A stretch of 64,000 bases of DNA from Rhynchonema sp. JSB1_4. Taxonomy: Eukaryota; Nematoda; Chromadorea; Monhysterida; Xyalidae. The notes beneath the pieces were generated by a model. That model was not told the DNA's origin and did not search any database. It saw only the letters and a list, made by a program, of their open reading frames with translations. The stretch is taken from positions 62,001-126,000 of the forward strand of contig JASAMV010000158.1 of the NCBI GenBank assembly GCA_030248065.1, in the 5' to 3' direction. Position 1 is the stretch's first letter, and each line of letters begins with the position of its first letter. This document shows positions 22,227 to 36,000 of the stretch, in pieces. Both the position numbers and the translations under genes were made by a program.

Positions 22227-22660
22227 ATGATGCAAGCATGTTGTAACTGCTGGCCTGTTGTAACATTGTAATTTCTGTGTTCTTTTCATGTCCATGGCTG
22301 TGTGATTCTCAGTTTTTTTCTCAGTGAAGAGTAAAATGTCTTTATGTTTTTGTGTATGTTGTTTGTGGTTTGTGCATGACTGGTTAATGTCCAGTATACC
22401 GAGTGCAAGATATCTTCACATTTCAAGTAAATTCGGTAAATTTCATATCAATACTGTCATTCAGATAGGATCAGGACAAAAATTTCATCCACAGTTGAAA
22501 AAAATTTGAGGCCTACTGTTCGAAAAGAAGGTTGGTTTGGAAATGTGAATGTGGTTTTTTGCATTCATTGTTTCTTTCCGTGTGTTCTGTCCTGCCTTTG
22601 TCTTTTATGTTACTTTTCAGTTTCTGTCTTGTCGTTTCTGTCCAAACCCGGTTCCAAGCT

Positions 22661-25574
22661 ATGTCCACTGACATCGTTATCGATAACATTCTCGAATTGT
22701 TCGCGTCTGACGTTGACAAGGACCCTTGTCCCTTGATCACTAATCCTGACCATGTGACGAACACCGTGACGCGCAGCGATGGGCTCGGTTCGTTCCAGTC
22801 TGGCACCGGTCAGCTGAATCTCGAATGCCTGTCGGAAGCCGGTCGGTTGAGTCCAGACCCACTGTCCGAAGCTGCTCAGCTTGAACCACAGTCCATGTCC
22901 GAAGCTGTCCCAGAGTACCGTTTCGAAGCCGGTCATAGTCAAGAGTCAAACACTTGCCTGAGTCTGGCCGAGAAATGTCACCGAGCCAATATTGAACTGC
23001 GAGTGACCGAGCTGCGGGCCTTGCTGATAGACGACAAACCAAAACCGAGGAGCACACGCCAACGTCGTGCGCATGCATCGCGAAAAACAGCTTCGTCGAA
23101 GAACGATAAACCATCGCAAGGCATACTGACGCCATGTGATCGCGAGCAGCAATTCAAGAATGACGAACATGCCGGTATACTTGGATGTTGCTTACTTTTG
23201 TGTTGTGCCGTGTTTTGGTTTTTTGTTCAGTGAGGGCTTCGTATATCGAACTTGCGAGTTTGTCCATCTCCATCTTACAGATGGGTAGGGATCGGACGTG
23301 GGTGTGGGTATGGGGACGCCTTTTTCCGCGAGTTTCTATGAAGTTTATTGGTGACAGACACAACACACAAGTTTCTACCAGCGTAGTAGTTGTGTATCAG
23401 CTGTCTGTCAATGAACAACTTTTACGCTGGTCGAATCGAAACTGGTGTGATCTGTAAAAGTCTCGAAATGTCCTAAATTCGACAAAATCACCTTAACAAC
23501 TTTGATACTGACTTTACTGTTTCCATGCTTTTGCTTTCGTATTTGCACTGCCCAACACCAAGCTGAAGTATGCGAGCTATTCACCACATCTCAATATCGT
23601 GTTATTATTGTAGGACGTCTTTACTCGCCATATATCATCCCGTTTTGATGTTTCACAGATGATGTGTTGTGCAACGACGATGTGGTTGTTCGTATCACAC
23701 CATTGCCGCTGCCGACTGTGTACGAAATGGAGTCCTATGGAGTGCAGGGACTGGAACGCAGTCGTGATGAAGGACAAACTATGAAAACGGTTGGGTTCGA
23801 GTGATTTTGAAGACCACATGGTCTGCTTATATGTGCTGTTTGCTGACTAAACTCTGGTCAAAGTTTCAGACCCGTATCTCACAGAAGAAACGATGTTACG
23901 TATGCAAGCGTGACATCAGCCTGTCATCGTGGAACGTTGGTTACACTTCTGATTGTTTGCTACGAGTATGGACTGGTGCTGAGGCAGACTGTGCACTTAT
24001 TGCAGCGACACATCACATCTGCGCAGCACGCCGCTGGTGGACGTAAAAGAAAGACACGGAAACGACAACAATGTCAGGCCTGTAACATCACGGTTTATGA
24101 TCTATCTGTTGGTGATTATAAAATGAAGATTATGTTTTCCATTGCAGTTTATAATGTCAATCCATCTAAATTTAGATCCACATGAAATCCACCGCGCACG
24201 CTCGTGCTGTTGCTCGCCAGTTGACATCAATGAAACAAAGAGAATCGAAAGAAACGACCACGATGGAAGAGAAACCGCGGGAACCCAATGGCAAAAATTA
24301 CTGTGCGCTGTGTGATGTGTGGATAAATAACCTGACGGTAAATCGAAAAAAAAATCAGTTTTATTACGTTTCAATAAACCTTGTAGTGTAAAACAGTCCA
24401 TTTTTCGTGTATTCATTTTCAGGAGCACAATAAGTCGAAAATGCACCAACGGCTGGTCGAGATCGAAGAACGAGGTGCGCAGAGAATGATAGAATCGTTG
24501 CGCATAACGGTGGGTGAAACATCTATTGACATTTAGCCTCGTGGTCGAATACCTTGAAATTAACCAAATATTTTTTATTTTAGACCGACACAACCAAATC
24601 ATCGGTAGCAAAAACCATCGATGTTCAAAACAACGAAGTTGAAGGAACTATGCTGCCCGCTGGAGCCATAGAGGTGTGTTGGTTGTCAAATGTTGTAAAG
24701 GAATATGGGTCGGGTCGTCATGATGCTGCACAAGAAAACGGGTCTCTTTGCCTATACTAGTGTTGGTATTGTATCCACCTTCAGGGCCTGGACATCGAGC
24801 ATTACCAGTTGAGTGCACTTGACGCGTACAGTCACGCGCAGGCGATGCAGTTGATCGGCGATGGGACCGAATGTGCTCCTGAAAATCAGGGTGAATCGAA
24901 GGTAAATTACTAAATAAATGAATGTAATAAATGAGCCCGATAATAATGTGGCTGGCGTTTGCCCTTTTCAGTCGGTATCGACTCTGCCTGTTTTCGACAA
25001 CGGCTTTGCACCAACTGCTGATCCCGGCCCGGAAATGAACTGGAACTGCTTGACGGTAAGGTTGTTATGACATGATTAATGCTTAACTTTATAAGTCTAT
25101 TTTTGCATATGTAGATTGTCTGTTTGCAGCCACCCGACCTAAACAATAACCTGGACGTCATCCAAGCTCAACCACAAACCCTGACCACGCCCGATCATCA
25201 AGGACTCGCGTATCGTCCAGTTGAAGATCTGAACCAACTACAACCTGACATGCAATCCGTAAGCCTGTATTCCCTGCTCGTTGTACAGCACATCAACTTT
25301 ATTGTGGCTTCTGCGGCGAAATTATCTGCATATTGAATAATCTTAAATATGTTTATTCGCCAAATTCTCTGATTACCCTTCTATATAATTAATATGTAAC
25401 TCGCTACACTGTTTTCCATTTCAGCACCATGTTCCGCCCACGAATGACCAACTGACCAATCACAGTGTTGCATTTGAAATCAATCATCCAATCAGTGCTG
25501 CTGCTTTCCAGTCACCAACCAACCTGGATGCGGAGAGCCTGCACGAACTCGAAATGTTGTTTGGTTTGGAATGA
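22661..25574 (+). CDS. U1/matrin-type zinc-finger protein, unassigned
   Basis: Exons 22661-23174, 23659-23789, 23870-23935, 23988-24107, 24176-24337, 24423-24509, 24584-24673, 24785-24901, 24972-25055, 25130-25258 and 25425-25574 join in frame to 549 residues. Residues 1-215 are acidic to polar with no fold I recognise. The middle has three C2H2 units resembling U1/matrin RNA- or RNP-associated fingers: CYVC followed by HITSAQH, CQAC with HMKSTAH, and CALC with HNKSKMH. The last two share the spacing C-x2-C-x9-H-x5-H, shorter than usual, and each is split by a phase-0 intron just before the first histidine. A basic RKRKTRKRQ patch precedes finger 2 and suggests nuclear location. The C-terminal 230 residues are Q/N/P-rich and acidic, like an activation or low-complexity tail. 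Nine of ten introns are phase 0. The cellular role is unknown; adjacency to two RNA polymerase III subunit genes is suggestive only. The second exon and the exact end of exon 4 are inferred. Confidence 0.75.
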
Positions 25575-25856
25575 AAGTTTTCCCACATTTTGTAAGATGT
25601 CACTTTTATTTTGATGTTAGTTTATTTTCCTGACGTGCATTTTCGATTTGCTGTGAAATTCTTGAGTATTTTTGTGATCGGGTTTTTTTGCTGATCTAAT
25701 CATAATCATTTCATTGATCGTGTTTTTTTGCTGATCTAATCATAATCATCGCTTTTTATGGGCCCGTTTCATTTTTGTTCGCTTGCAATGCCTGTTTTTG
25801 CATTTCTGTCACTTCGCATATTTTGGTAATTTGGCAACGTTCGAACATGTTTTTGT

Positions 25857-26232
25857 TATAGTTGCAATTTTTCCGGAAAAATATGTTTACTGAAAAAAAG
25901 TTTTTTATGATATTTTTTCAGGCCAAAAGTTGGTCGCCTGTTAAAATGAGGTGCATTTGGGCGAAATGTGGTCTAAAATTGCTTCGTGACGAAAGTCATG
26001 CTGGATAAGTCGACCAAAGACACAAAAAATGGTGTTTTGGAGGATTTGAGAAACTGACCTCGCGGTCGCGACTGTCCAAGTTTTTTTTGGAAAATTTGGA
26101 AATTTTCCCAAAAGTTTTCGACATTTTTTCAGTGCCCGGAAAAATATCGGCTCGTTATTTTGGCCTCTGGAAAAAAACGGTTTTTTTCGTTTTCTTTTCA
26201 GGAAAAAGCGGTTTTTTCCACTTGCAACTATA
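25857..26232. mobile_element. E-family MITE between genes
   Basis: Ends TATAGTTGCAA and its inverse, with GGAAAAATATG and GAAAAAAACGG blocks beneath them. Flanking octamers do not match well, so the TSD has decayed or the ends are slightly misplaced. It lies between the zinc-finger gene and the aminotransferase gene. Confidence 0.75.
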
Positions 26233-26996
26233 ATTATTGTTATTGCAAAAATGCGAACCAATTATTGAAAGCCTTACGTTTTGTTGTGCCACGTGTTATT
26301 TTTTTCAGGGATATGTTGGAGCAGAAAAAAACGAGTCAAGACAAGCGTTCCATATCTATCACTGCCGGTAATTGTTTGTGGTTTCAAAAAATATTATGAA
26401 TCTGACTGTGACCAGTTATGTCATAACTGAATGTAGTGCTGAGATAATTATGGTGCTCTTATATGATCAAGGCGAATGAATGTGTAGTAACAAGGAATCG
26501 ATTGAGTAAACTTTTTGTGATTTATTACACTTTTCTTAATTCATTTGTGGAACTGTTTTGGTTCAGCACACCAGTGCGCTGCAAGTGCACTCTCTTTGGC
26601 CTCAGTCATGCACGGCAGTCCAACATAAGATAAAACTGTTCAGCAGCCCAATTCAGTCAGTCTGGGCGTTATTCGCATCTGAAACAGGATTTTATGGTTA
26701 GCTTCCGTTTTATTGCTGTTTTGGTTCAGTAACCGCTTTTATTTGCTCAGCAATGCGTTTTAGTCCTTCACGGTTCAGAATGGTGAGTGATATGCAAGTA
26801 ATTGCACGTGGTTGTTTTTTAGTGTGGCGTTGATGATCTTGTGTGTTATGTTACGCATTTAGAATATTGATGCCATGCGCATAGACGCTTTGTAGGTTTC
26901 TATTTTAGCAACTACCCACTGTTCCAGCTCTACTGTATCTCCACTTACGCACTGAGGAGACAGCTACGCAGCGGCGGTTATGCTGTAGCACTGAGG

Positions 26997-29684
26997 ATGT
27001 TGTCCACCACTGAACAACGCTCCGATAAGAACGTCATGGACAAATTTGGGTGCGCACAGAGATTTCAGAATGCCAAACCCAGCATTTGGTGAGTGGTGCA
27101 CTTTTTGGTCAGGGTTTTTGTCAAAAAATTGATTGATTGTGAAGGGTGCTATTAGGATTGAACATATATACAGTTGATGTACCTGAGCTATGATAGTAAC
27201 TGCAGGTTGGAATTTGTGGCGCTTGCGAAAGAATCGAATGCTGTCAACATTGGTCAAGTGAGCGATGCAAATTTGTGATATTCTTAACATTTTACATGTC
27301 AGTAGATCTTCAGGGTTTTCCCGATTACCCACCGCCTGCCCACATCTACGAAAATCTTGCCCAGTGCTCGCACGTGGAAGAGGGGACGCTGGGATTACAG
27401 CATCAGTACACGAGGGGACAGGTTGCATCTACAATATTCAAGTTTCATCATTTTTGTCTTAGGATCGAAATAATTCACTGTGTTCAGGGCCATGTACCGC
27501 TGGTCACCAAGCTGTCTGAAATGTACGCCAAAATCGGCCTGAATTACGATCCCATGAGCGAGATCCTGGTCACCGTGGGCGCCTATCAAGGGCTGTTCTA
27601 CAGTTGTTTGGGATTTCTGAATCCTGGAGATGAGGTCTGTTTGGTTGTTTATTGAAAGTATTTGAAAGAGAAATGGTATTGTTTAGAAACCCTTCAAACA
27701 AACATGTTGCAGGCGATAGTCATTGAGCCGGCCTATGATTGTTACGTGTATCAGATTGAGATGTGCAATGCGGTCCCCGTACCTGTGAACATGACTTTGG
27801 TATGTCTGGCTATATTCTCTTCTTTTGTCCTGAGACGTCAATCAAAAGAAATGTTCTGTCTTTGTCTGCAGAAACCCACATCTGATCACGTGACGAGCGC
27901 CGATTTCAAACTGGATTTTGATGAATTGGAAAAGAAATTCAGCGGTAAAACCAAGCTGCTCTTTCTCAACAATCCGCACAATCCGACGGGGAAGGTTGGC
28001 ATTGAAATACAGCTTAGCAATCTTTGTATGAACTGATCGGGGGAACCGACATTTTCGGAAAATGTGAAGATTATTCATTGTACGCAGTGGTAATTTTGAG
28101 AATAGCGGCAGATTGGAGATTGGTTCCAAAAGTGGTTTTGAAAAATGTTCATCGTGGAATGAGTCACTATAAAGAGGGTAGATAGCCTGTGTGACCAGAG
28201 ACCGTGATTCTTGGTGTTAAAAAGTCCACAAATTCAGGTTTACACTCGAGAGGAATTGACGAAAATCGCACATTTGGTTGAGAAGCACAACGTTGTGGTT
28301 GTGGCTGACGAAGTCTATGAATGGATGGTGTATAAACCAAAGGAGATGATTAAATTTGGTTGGTTTTTTTCTACTCATCCGTTTATAATGATTATTTTAT
28401 AATTTTTGTTCACTATTGTCAGCCACCCTACCTGGCATGCGCGATCGCACCATCACGGTGGGAAGTGCTGGCAAAACATTCAATATGACCGGATGGAAGG
28501 TAAACGCCACTCTGTTTCTGTCCCTGGTTTTATACTGAAACCTTTAAACTAATGTTTTTGTTCCCAGTCTGCCGTTAACCTTCTGGTTTGTCACCATTCA
28601 GTGCTGCAATTTTTATAGTTACTGAAAGTGATGCGATTTTTTATAGTTAATGAAAATGATAGGTCTCGATCAAGGACTAGCAGTGATAACCTGTGGCATT
28701 GTTTCAGCTGGGTTGGGCCTTGGCACCCAAACACCTCATGTGGCCGTTGGTGGTTGTACATCAGAATTGCGTGTTCACATGCCCCACTATCACACAGGTA
28801 TGCTTCATAGATTGCACTTATCTGATTTCATCTGACGTTTTCAGGACGTCGCAGTGAAAAATAAATACAGCATATCAACCAAGAACCAAAATATTCCCGC
28901 TGCCGCGTTCACCCAGGATTAAAAAACCTTGCGTGTGTTACACAAACGTTTTTGATTTACACACGGATTGTGGGCAAAATGTCCATTTAGCCGATGCTAA
29001 CGAACGAAGATCTGCAAAGACGCCTGCTGTTGTAGCCTTCCCTAATTGAATCGGATGCAATTATGCATTTGTTGGCAGGAGGCGACCGCGCGCGCATTCG
29101 CGTACGAAATGGAGCGATTCGATGACCCAAAGAATTGTTACCTGCATTCAATCACTGATGAGCTCCGGCCTAAGAGGGACAGAATGGCTGCATTCCTGAA
29201 AGCGGCAGATTTGAACCCAATTGTACCCGAAGCTGGATACTTCATGATGGCTGATTATTCAAAAATGCGTGGGTGACATTTCTGTAAAGACTGAAAGATT
29301 TCTCTTCAAATTATGCAAGTCGAGTACCGGATGTTTCAGCTCTGCCGGCCGCCGTCACAGAGGACAAGGGGCCAGATGCGCTGGACTTCAAATTCGCGCG
29401 CTGGCTCACTCGTGAAAAGGTTTGTTTGTTTTCTGGTCTGAAAAAATTTCCATAACCATTATTGTGTACTTTGTTGTTTTAGAAATTAGCAGCAATTCCT
29501 CCAACCGCGTTCTACAGCCAGAACAAACAAGCTGGTGAACATTATCTGAGATTCTGTTTCTTCAAGGTGGGTGACTGACGCGTGTTTTTTTCTTCCTTCC
29601 GTGTCATGCTCATGCTTTCTTTTGCAGTCTGACAAAACATTGGAAGCAGCGGAAAACATTCTGAAGACAGCGTTCCAGCATTGA
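26997..29684 (+). CDS. KYAT3: Kynurenine/glutamine aminotransferase-like enzyme
   Basis: Fold-type I PLP aminotransferase (kynurenine--oxoglutarate transaminase / cysteine-S-conjugate beta-lyase family), turning kynurenine to kynurenate or using glutamine/phenylalanine as donor. Exons 26997-27088, 27206-27257, 27314-27421, 27488-27634, 27713-27799, 27872-27994, 28238-28358, 28423-28499, 28708-28797, 29079-29268, 29340-29419, 29483-29566 and 29628-29684 give 435 residues. Visible family motifs: GQGFPDYPPP near the substrate site, NNPHNPTGK, ADEVYEWMVY (Asp and Tyr contacting PLP), SAGKTFNMTGWK with the Schiff-base lysine at about residue 261, and HYLRFCF with the carboxylate-binding arginine. 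The C-terminal AIPPTAF and TLEAAENI look more like KYAT3 than KYAT1, from memory. No mitochondrial leader is evident, so a cytosolic enzyme is likely unless an upstream exon exists. An AATAAA-type signal lies near 29891. Confidence 0.94.
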
Positions 29685-30060
29685 GCAATTAACAGCAGTC
29701 AGTATTGTAGCTTGTAACTTTCTTTATTTCTGTACATTTTGCGACACAAATTTTTATTTATCTGTGTACAGTTCTGCTTTTTGTGTATTCCGAGGCAGGA
29801 ATTCAAACTGTTTGACTTTTTAATGTGTGAAGTGATTTTTTTATACGTTCATAGTTGAAGAATAGTCAGTTTTATATTGTGATCTCTTTTAATAAAAAAA
29901 TAATCTCGCAAATTTGAATTTGTGTTGTCAGATTGGCGTCTGAGTTTAAAGGGTTGCCAAGTACATCCCAACAAGATTACTTTAAAATGTTCCTATAGTG
30001 AGGTATTTTCGTATTGTTGTTGTATATGTTAATTTGTTAACGGTTTTCAGTTTCGGAATC

Positions 30061-33000
30061 ATGTCAGATGCACCCCAGGAACAAGAGGAGAGCTTTGCGG
30101 TAAGGTTTCATTGATGCTCTGGTTACTGAATATTTTTTTTGTAACACAGCTATTTTTTATTCAGGTGGATAAAATCATAGAAGTGAAAGATGACCCAGAA
30201 ACTGGAACGCGACAATTCAAGTGAGTGTCGAAAGCGTTTGACAGCTGGTTCACGTGAAATCCGCATCTGGCCCTGACCAACAATAACGTGCCTAAATATG
30301 ATCAGACGTGACATTTGTGTGAGCTCACGTGACATACTGTATGTGTTCCAAACTCACATCAGAATACGTTGGCGTGGTTTCGGTCCGTCCGATGACACCT
30401 GGGAACCAGAGGCGCACATTGTCGAGGGTCGAGAACGTTTGTTGCAGGAATACTACAGGGAAATAGCGACCGAAGTAGAAAAAACTGGTATTGAAAATTG
30501 TTTCAAAAATTTTCTCTTGTCTCTTAAGATTATTACCGTTGCTTTATGTTCAGAACCGGTCGAGAGCAATGATCAACCAGCGGTAGAGGAACAGGATGAA
30601 TTTGAGAACGACAGCGACAATGTGGATGATGAAACCCCTGACGATGGATATGAGTGAGTGTTTTTGGTCGTTTTCTTTTTCGCTGCATTGAAGTGTTTGG
30701 TGACCTTCTTTTTCAGATATGTGAAAGACCCACGTGAATTACTGAGTGAGGACGCGCAGTTCTTTCACGATATACAATTTGGCACGACATCGAAATTTGT
30801 GGAAGCCATCGAATCGGTATGGTTGCGAGATGGTGTTTTTATTGATTTTGAAGATTTTTTGCTTACGTAGACGACAAGGGATTGCGCGTTGCGGCTTCCC
30901 CCTATTGATATGAAGCACGTGACTCGTCCTGTCCTACTGTCGTTCCCGTGTCCAAGCCGAGCGCGTGTGATTCTTTCACTCGCAGGCTGAGTGGTGGTGG
31001 TGGTGCACGAGGACATCGCCAGTGCGAATGCACTGTTTTGACCCCGTGACCACAAATATAACACCACGTTGCAGGTGCCCCGACGCCCGCGTCGCGCGGC
31101 GCAACGAGCCACCGAGCTGTTGCCACAAATGCAGGCTAGTGCTAGTGGGATCACTAGGTCGTTGTCGAGGGCATCAACTGGCAGCAATAAATCCAACAAT
31201 GATAAACAGAAGAATGGGAATACTGCCGCTGAAAGGTTGGTGGTTTGGTTTGGGTTAGACAGGTGGATTTGGTATTTACTCAAGGTTTGGTACTGATGTT
31301 AACTGTCACTGATTCCTTCCTGCTCAGCCCTGAGAGCCGTATTACACTTGTTGATCGCATAGGATGTCTACATCAAGCGATTTCTTTTTTGAAAGACATG
31401 TTTCGCTGTTTTTTGGTGCCGCTAGTTTCGACTACCGTACAAGAACGAGTTTTACACTGCTCGAAATTAGCTGCACTAAAAAGTCTCGAAATATCCGACT
31501 AAAATATTCAAGTTGACGGATCCGATCACTAACTTGGCTTCAATGTATTTGCGCTTGTACAGCCGTCCAGCGCCGACACCGCGACGAGGCAGAGGTCGAC
31601 CGCGCAAACAGGCCAAACCACAGAAGGACACGTCGGCAAGCGAGGACACGAGCGCTAATACGAGTGCTGAGACGGAAAGTGGGTGATATGCGTATCCTGC
31701 TTGTAGTCACATGATCGGGATTCTTGGTAACTTTCCCTTTTCAACCTTTTCAGCTTCGTTCGACACGGCTGATGGCGATCAATCCGCCAGCAAAAAGCCG
31801 CCAACGAAAGCTGTGCGCAAATCATTGAGGGAACGTTGGTGACACTTTGATTTTAGTATTTTTTATTTTTCAAATCTTTTATGTTTCGTTTTCTCAACCT
31901 TCAGCTATCGTCACGTCCACCGCGGCGGAACCGAGCAGTCAACCAAGAAAGATCGTGCGCAAACATCTGTCGAGCACACGCGAGCGCGCACTGGCCAACA
32001 ACAATAGGGGAGCGAGAAGGGGTCGAAGCAGGGCTCAGGCCGGGGGAAATCGGAATGAAGACAGTCTAGACAACAGTGAAATAGCTACTGATCAGGTGTG
32101 TGTCATATGCAATGTTTTTCGACTGGTTTGCGCAGTTTGCCTGCTTTCTGATGAGATATCTTTGAACCTGGGCTGTCATCTGCGCCATTCTCAAAACATT
32201 TCTGTAGTTCGTATGTTTCGATTTGGTTGTGATTTCTGGTTTGCCTGTCCATGGTCAATCTGCGCTCCCTGACAGCAAATGGTGATCAAAAACTGATGAG
32301 CACGGCTTGCGCTGCAGCTGTCCTATGATGACTGATAATGCGCGATTGATCGATTGACAAGCAAAGCTCTCCACTAGGCATCGGAATCTGGGGGTCCCAC
32401 GCACCCGCACCCATACCCCCACGGTTTTAAAAACCCACACGCCCGCACCTTTAAATTTTGAAGAAAAGACCCTCAAAATTTGACAGTTTATTTAAATTTT
32501 GTGCGGTACAAGTCTGAAAACTTCGATTGGTGCAAATATTTCTGTCAGTTTCATGTCTCTGCAAAGTTACGTATTTTTTTCAATGTGAAAACATCAATGT
32601 TGAACAAAATTTTGCTAATAACGTTGGTGTGTGGATGTGGGTCACCCATATGCTTGAAAAACCCACACATTTGAAACTGTCACAGACCCGCACACCCACA
32701 CGGCTGGAGGGGTCACAACCCTCACCCACGTCTGATCCCTACTCTCCACCAACGGTGGCTTACGTTTGGGCTTCGGTCAAGTCCGTCGAAGTCCAAATCT
32801 AAGCTATCATATAGTGGCGACACGAGACCATCCAGGGCAAAATAATGTCAAATTTATATCTATGTGTCACTAAATATTCTACAGGAAGACGTCAAGCCAA
32901 TGCCTCCAACTAGCAGTGCAATGGATGACCTGTGTACAACGGAGTCGGGCGCAGACTCTGAGCAAAATCAATCAGCTGCTGCACAAACGATCGATAATGT

Positions 33001-36000
33001 GGTGGGGGCACAGGACTTGTATGAAAGTACGAGCACCACCAGCGTGACCACGGCTGATGTTGCTGATAAACAGGGCCAGGACAAGAAGAAGAAGGGTGCG
33101 TGTTGGTTGTGTTGTGTGGAGTTCAGAATTTGAACAAATTTCCACTATCCAGTCTCACGATAAAGACAGCTTCTTGTTTCAAGTGTGTTTTTTCGTGATA
33201 TGTATGTCTTCCACTTGACAGAAACGTCCAAGCGCACAGCAGCGAAAGCATCAACATCAATTTCCAATTCAACGATCACGTCGGTGGTCGACTCGATAGT
33301 AAGCGGTGGCATAAATAAAATCGGTGAAACATCGGAGAATACGACCACAACAGCGACAACAGCTACAGTGCTGACAACAACATCAGCGTCCACGACTACT
33401 AAAAGTGTGCTGAACAGCACACATTCTGCTGCTGCTGGTGAGATCATGACGAATGTGAAGTTTCGTGTTGCAAACGCACTCACCTAACTGTACAGTGTCT
33501 ACCCTCCTTATGGGGCAAGGCGGGACCCCCATTTCCGGACACTAAGGTGTTTTATCAAGTGGTACTTGTAAAGGATGAAAATGGCCAAACAAATTTTCAC
33601 TGAATGCTGAATTTCACAATATAGGGGATTGACTGTAATTTGTATTTGCAGCCTTGCCAACGCCCGCCCCACACATAGGACACTCGGCAGCGGTGTCTTC
33701 GAGTTCCCTGATTGAACAAGGCGATCGTCCGGCCTCAGACGCGAACCTGCCGATGGCGGTCACCACCAATTTGACGTTGACCGAGTTTTTCAGACAAAAA
33801 ATGAAAGAAGTGCCAACGGGTCTGCCTAGTTCGCAATGGAATGTCAAAGAGGTGCGTTCTCGGACTGATTCTGTCGTCATTGTGATGTGCCACCATGAAT
33901 CCCGTGAAACTTGGTGATTTAGGCGGGTCGGATCGACCTTGGTGACGAGACATTTAAACAGCAAAGTGTCCTAGGTTGAAGATGCTGGTAACTTCGACCA
34001 GCGAAAAGGTTGTTTGTCAGCCGCCCAGAATCAGCAATGTTTACATATGTTGCAGTTGTGTGCAGCGGCGCGTCGTGGTGATGCAAATCAGGTGCACGCA
34101 ATTGCACTGTTCTGCAGACAAAACCCGGAATCGAACTCTGTACGATATTTGGCCAGTGACTCGGCACAAAGGCAGTTGACGCAGACGTTCTTTTTGGTGA
34201 GTTGGTCAACTTCACATTGTTCGTCGTGCCGTGTTCTGCGTGGTGGTGACCGAAAATGGCGACCCCGAATCCGTCACCGTAACCAAAGTAGATCGATAAT
34301 GATATCACACGCCAAAGCTGATGAATGTCAAAGATGATGTGCACACAATATTTATCGTTCATGTGACATGAGCACATACGATGCCAATTTGATGAAAACG
34401 TGCACGGTCTGTGAAAATTGGCCGAAAGGGGCAAGTGTTGTCACATTGTTCTGAGATGGCAGACTGTCCCGTATTTCACGCAGAAGTGACATTTGTTCGC
34501 TTAGTCATCGTACCAATAATTCCATGAAGTACTCTGTCATTAAAACTGCGATTGTCTGAAGACACGAACAGATAACAGAACTTGCTTATCAATACTTGAA
34601 TGCACTGAAACTATAATCTACCGGTTGCAGGTGTCCCGTCAGCCATGCAACCCATCGCACACACAAGAGAATATTCTCAACGCGTTCGTGCACGACCGTT
34701 TCGTGCCGTCTGTCAATGTATTCGACGTCGATAATGGCCGGACTGCGCTGCATTACGCCGTGTCAACCGTCAAATTGGTCGGAGGGGCACAGGGTAGGTG
34801 TGCGTTGTTTTTATTTCACATTTTCGTTTCTTATTAATCCTCAAAAAAGAGTGAATCCTCCACATAGTGAACATCTTTGAACGGTATGTTGATACCCGAT
34901 CTATCTGGTGAATATTGTTTGTGGCGACCACGAAAATGCCCGGCCCGATCATGTCATTATAAAGCGGGTAAACTGTATCTGCTTGTTCTGACCTGACTTG
35001 GTCATGTGTCGCGAGCGAGACCGAGTTGATTTTGAATTTCAGCCACCGGAGTGAGCGGTAGCCGCAGCAAAGATCGCAGCAATTTTGTCGGATTATGCAA
35101 GGCATGTTTGTTATATCAATGAGTTTTCAATATTATTATTGTAATGGATTTTTGTTCATTGCAATGAAACAGGCCGTTTAATAATCAAGTTGGGGCCCCT
35201 TCAACACCTTGAAACCTTTGACTCTGTTGTGCCTTCCCTGTGAATCTGTGCGCGAATCAGTTGCTGCCGCAGCAAACGTGAAGATGTCAATATCTGTCAA
35301 ATGTGGTTGATTTCGATATCACTCTATGGACAAAGTGAGCCTTTTCCTCCCGCAGGTTCGCAGTCTGCTGAATATGAGACCGATAATCACGGTCAAGGAC
35401 AAGACGCCGAGCCAGTGCACGCCGTTGCAGCTCGCCATTGATTCCGGTTCGACGTGCTTAACTTTTTATGCTTTTTATTCGCCTTCCTCCAACAATATTA
35501 TTATTGTTTTCTGTGTTTACAGGTTGTGCACCGTTAGTGCAAATGTTGCTGGATGCCGGCGCTGATTTCAATCAAATCATGACGTTCACAAAAGAACCGA
35601 ATGACGTGCTCTACGTGATGCCCATTGAATATGCCCAGGTGAGTGGAAACGAACGTTACATGGCACAGAAACAGACTGCAAAAAGCATAACAACCGGGTC
35701 TTTTTTGCAAATCACGTACCGTTGCCGATGCACTTTTTGAACTTTAGAATTTGTTTCCAGAAACGCAACCAGACGCACATTGCTGCTGTGCTTGGTGAGC
35801 ACGCAAAGCGGGTGCAGCAGTCATTTGAAGAATCGCTTAGGAAAGTGCTCAAGTGAGTACATTTTAACACGAGCTGCGCTATTAGTACCCTATTTATACC
35901 GAAAATTGCGGGTACCGATCATATCACTGTAACGACGGCAGACTGTATCCACCCGCCATGAATATTGCAGTAACATCAGCATCAAACGCACCATATGCCC

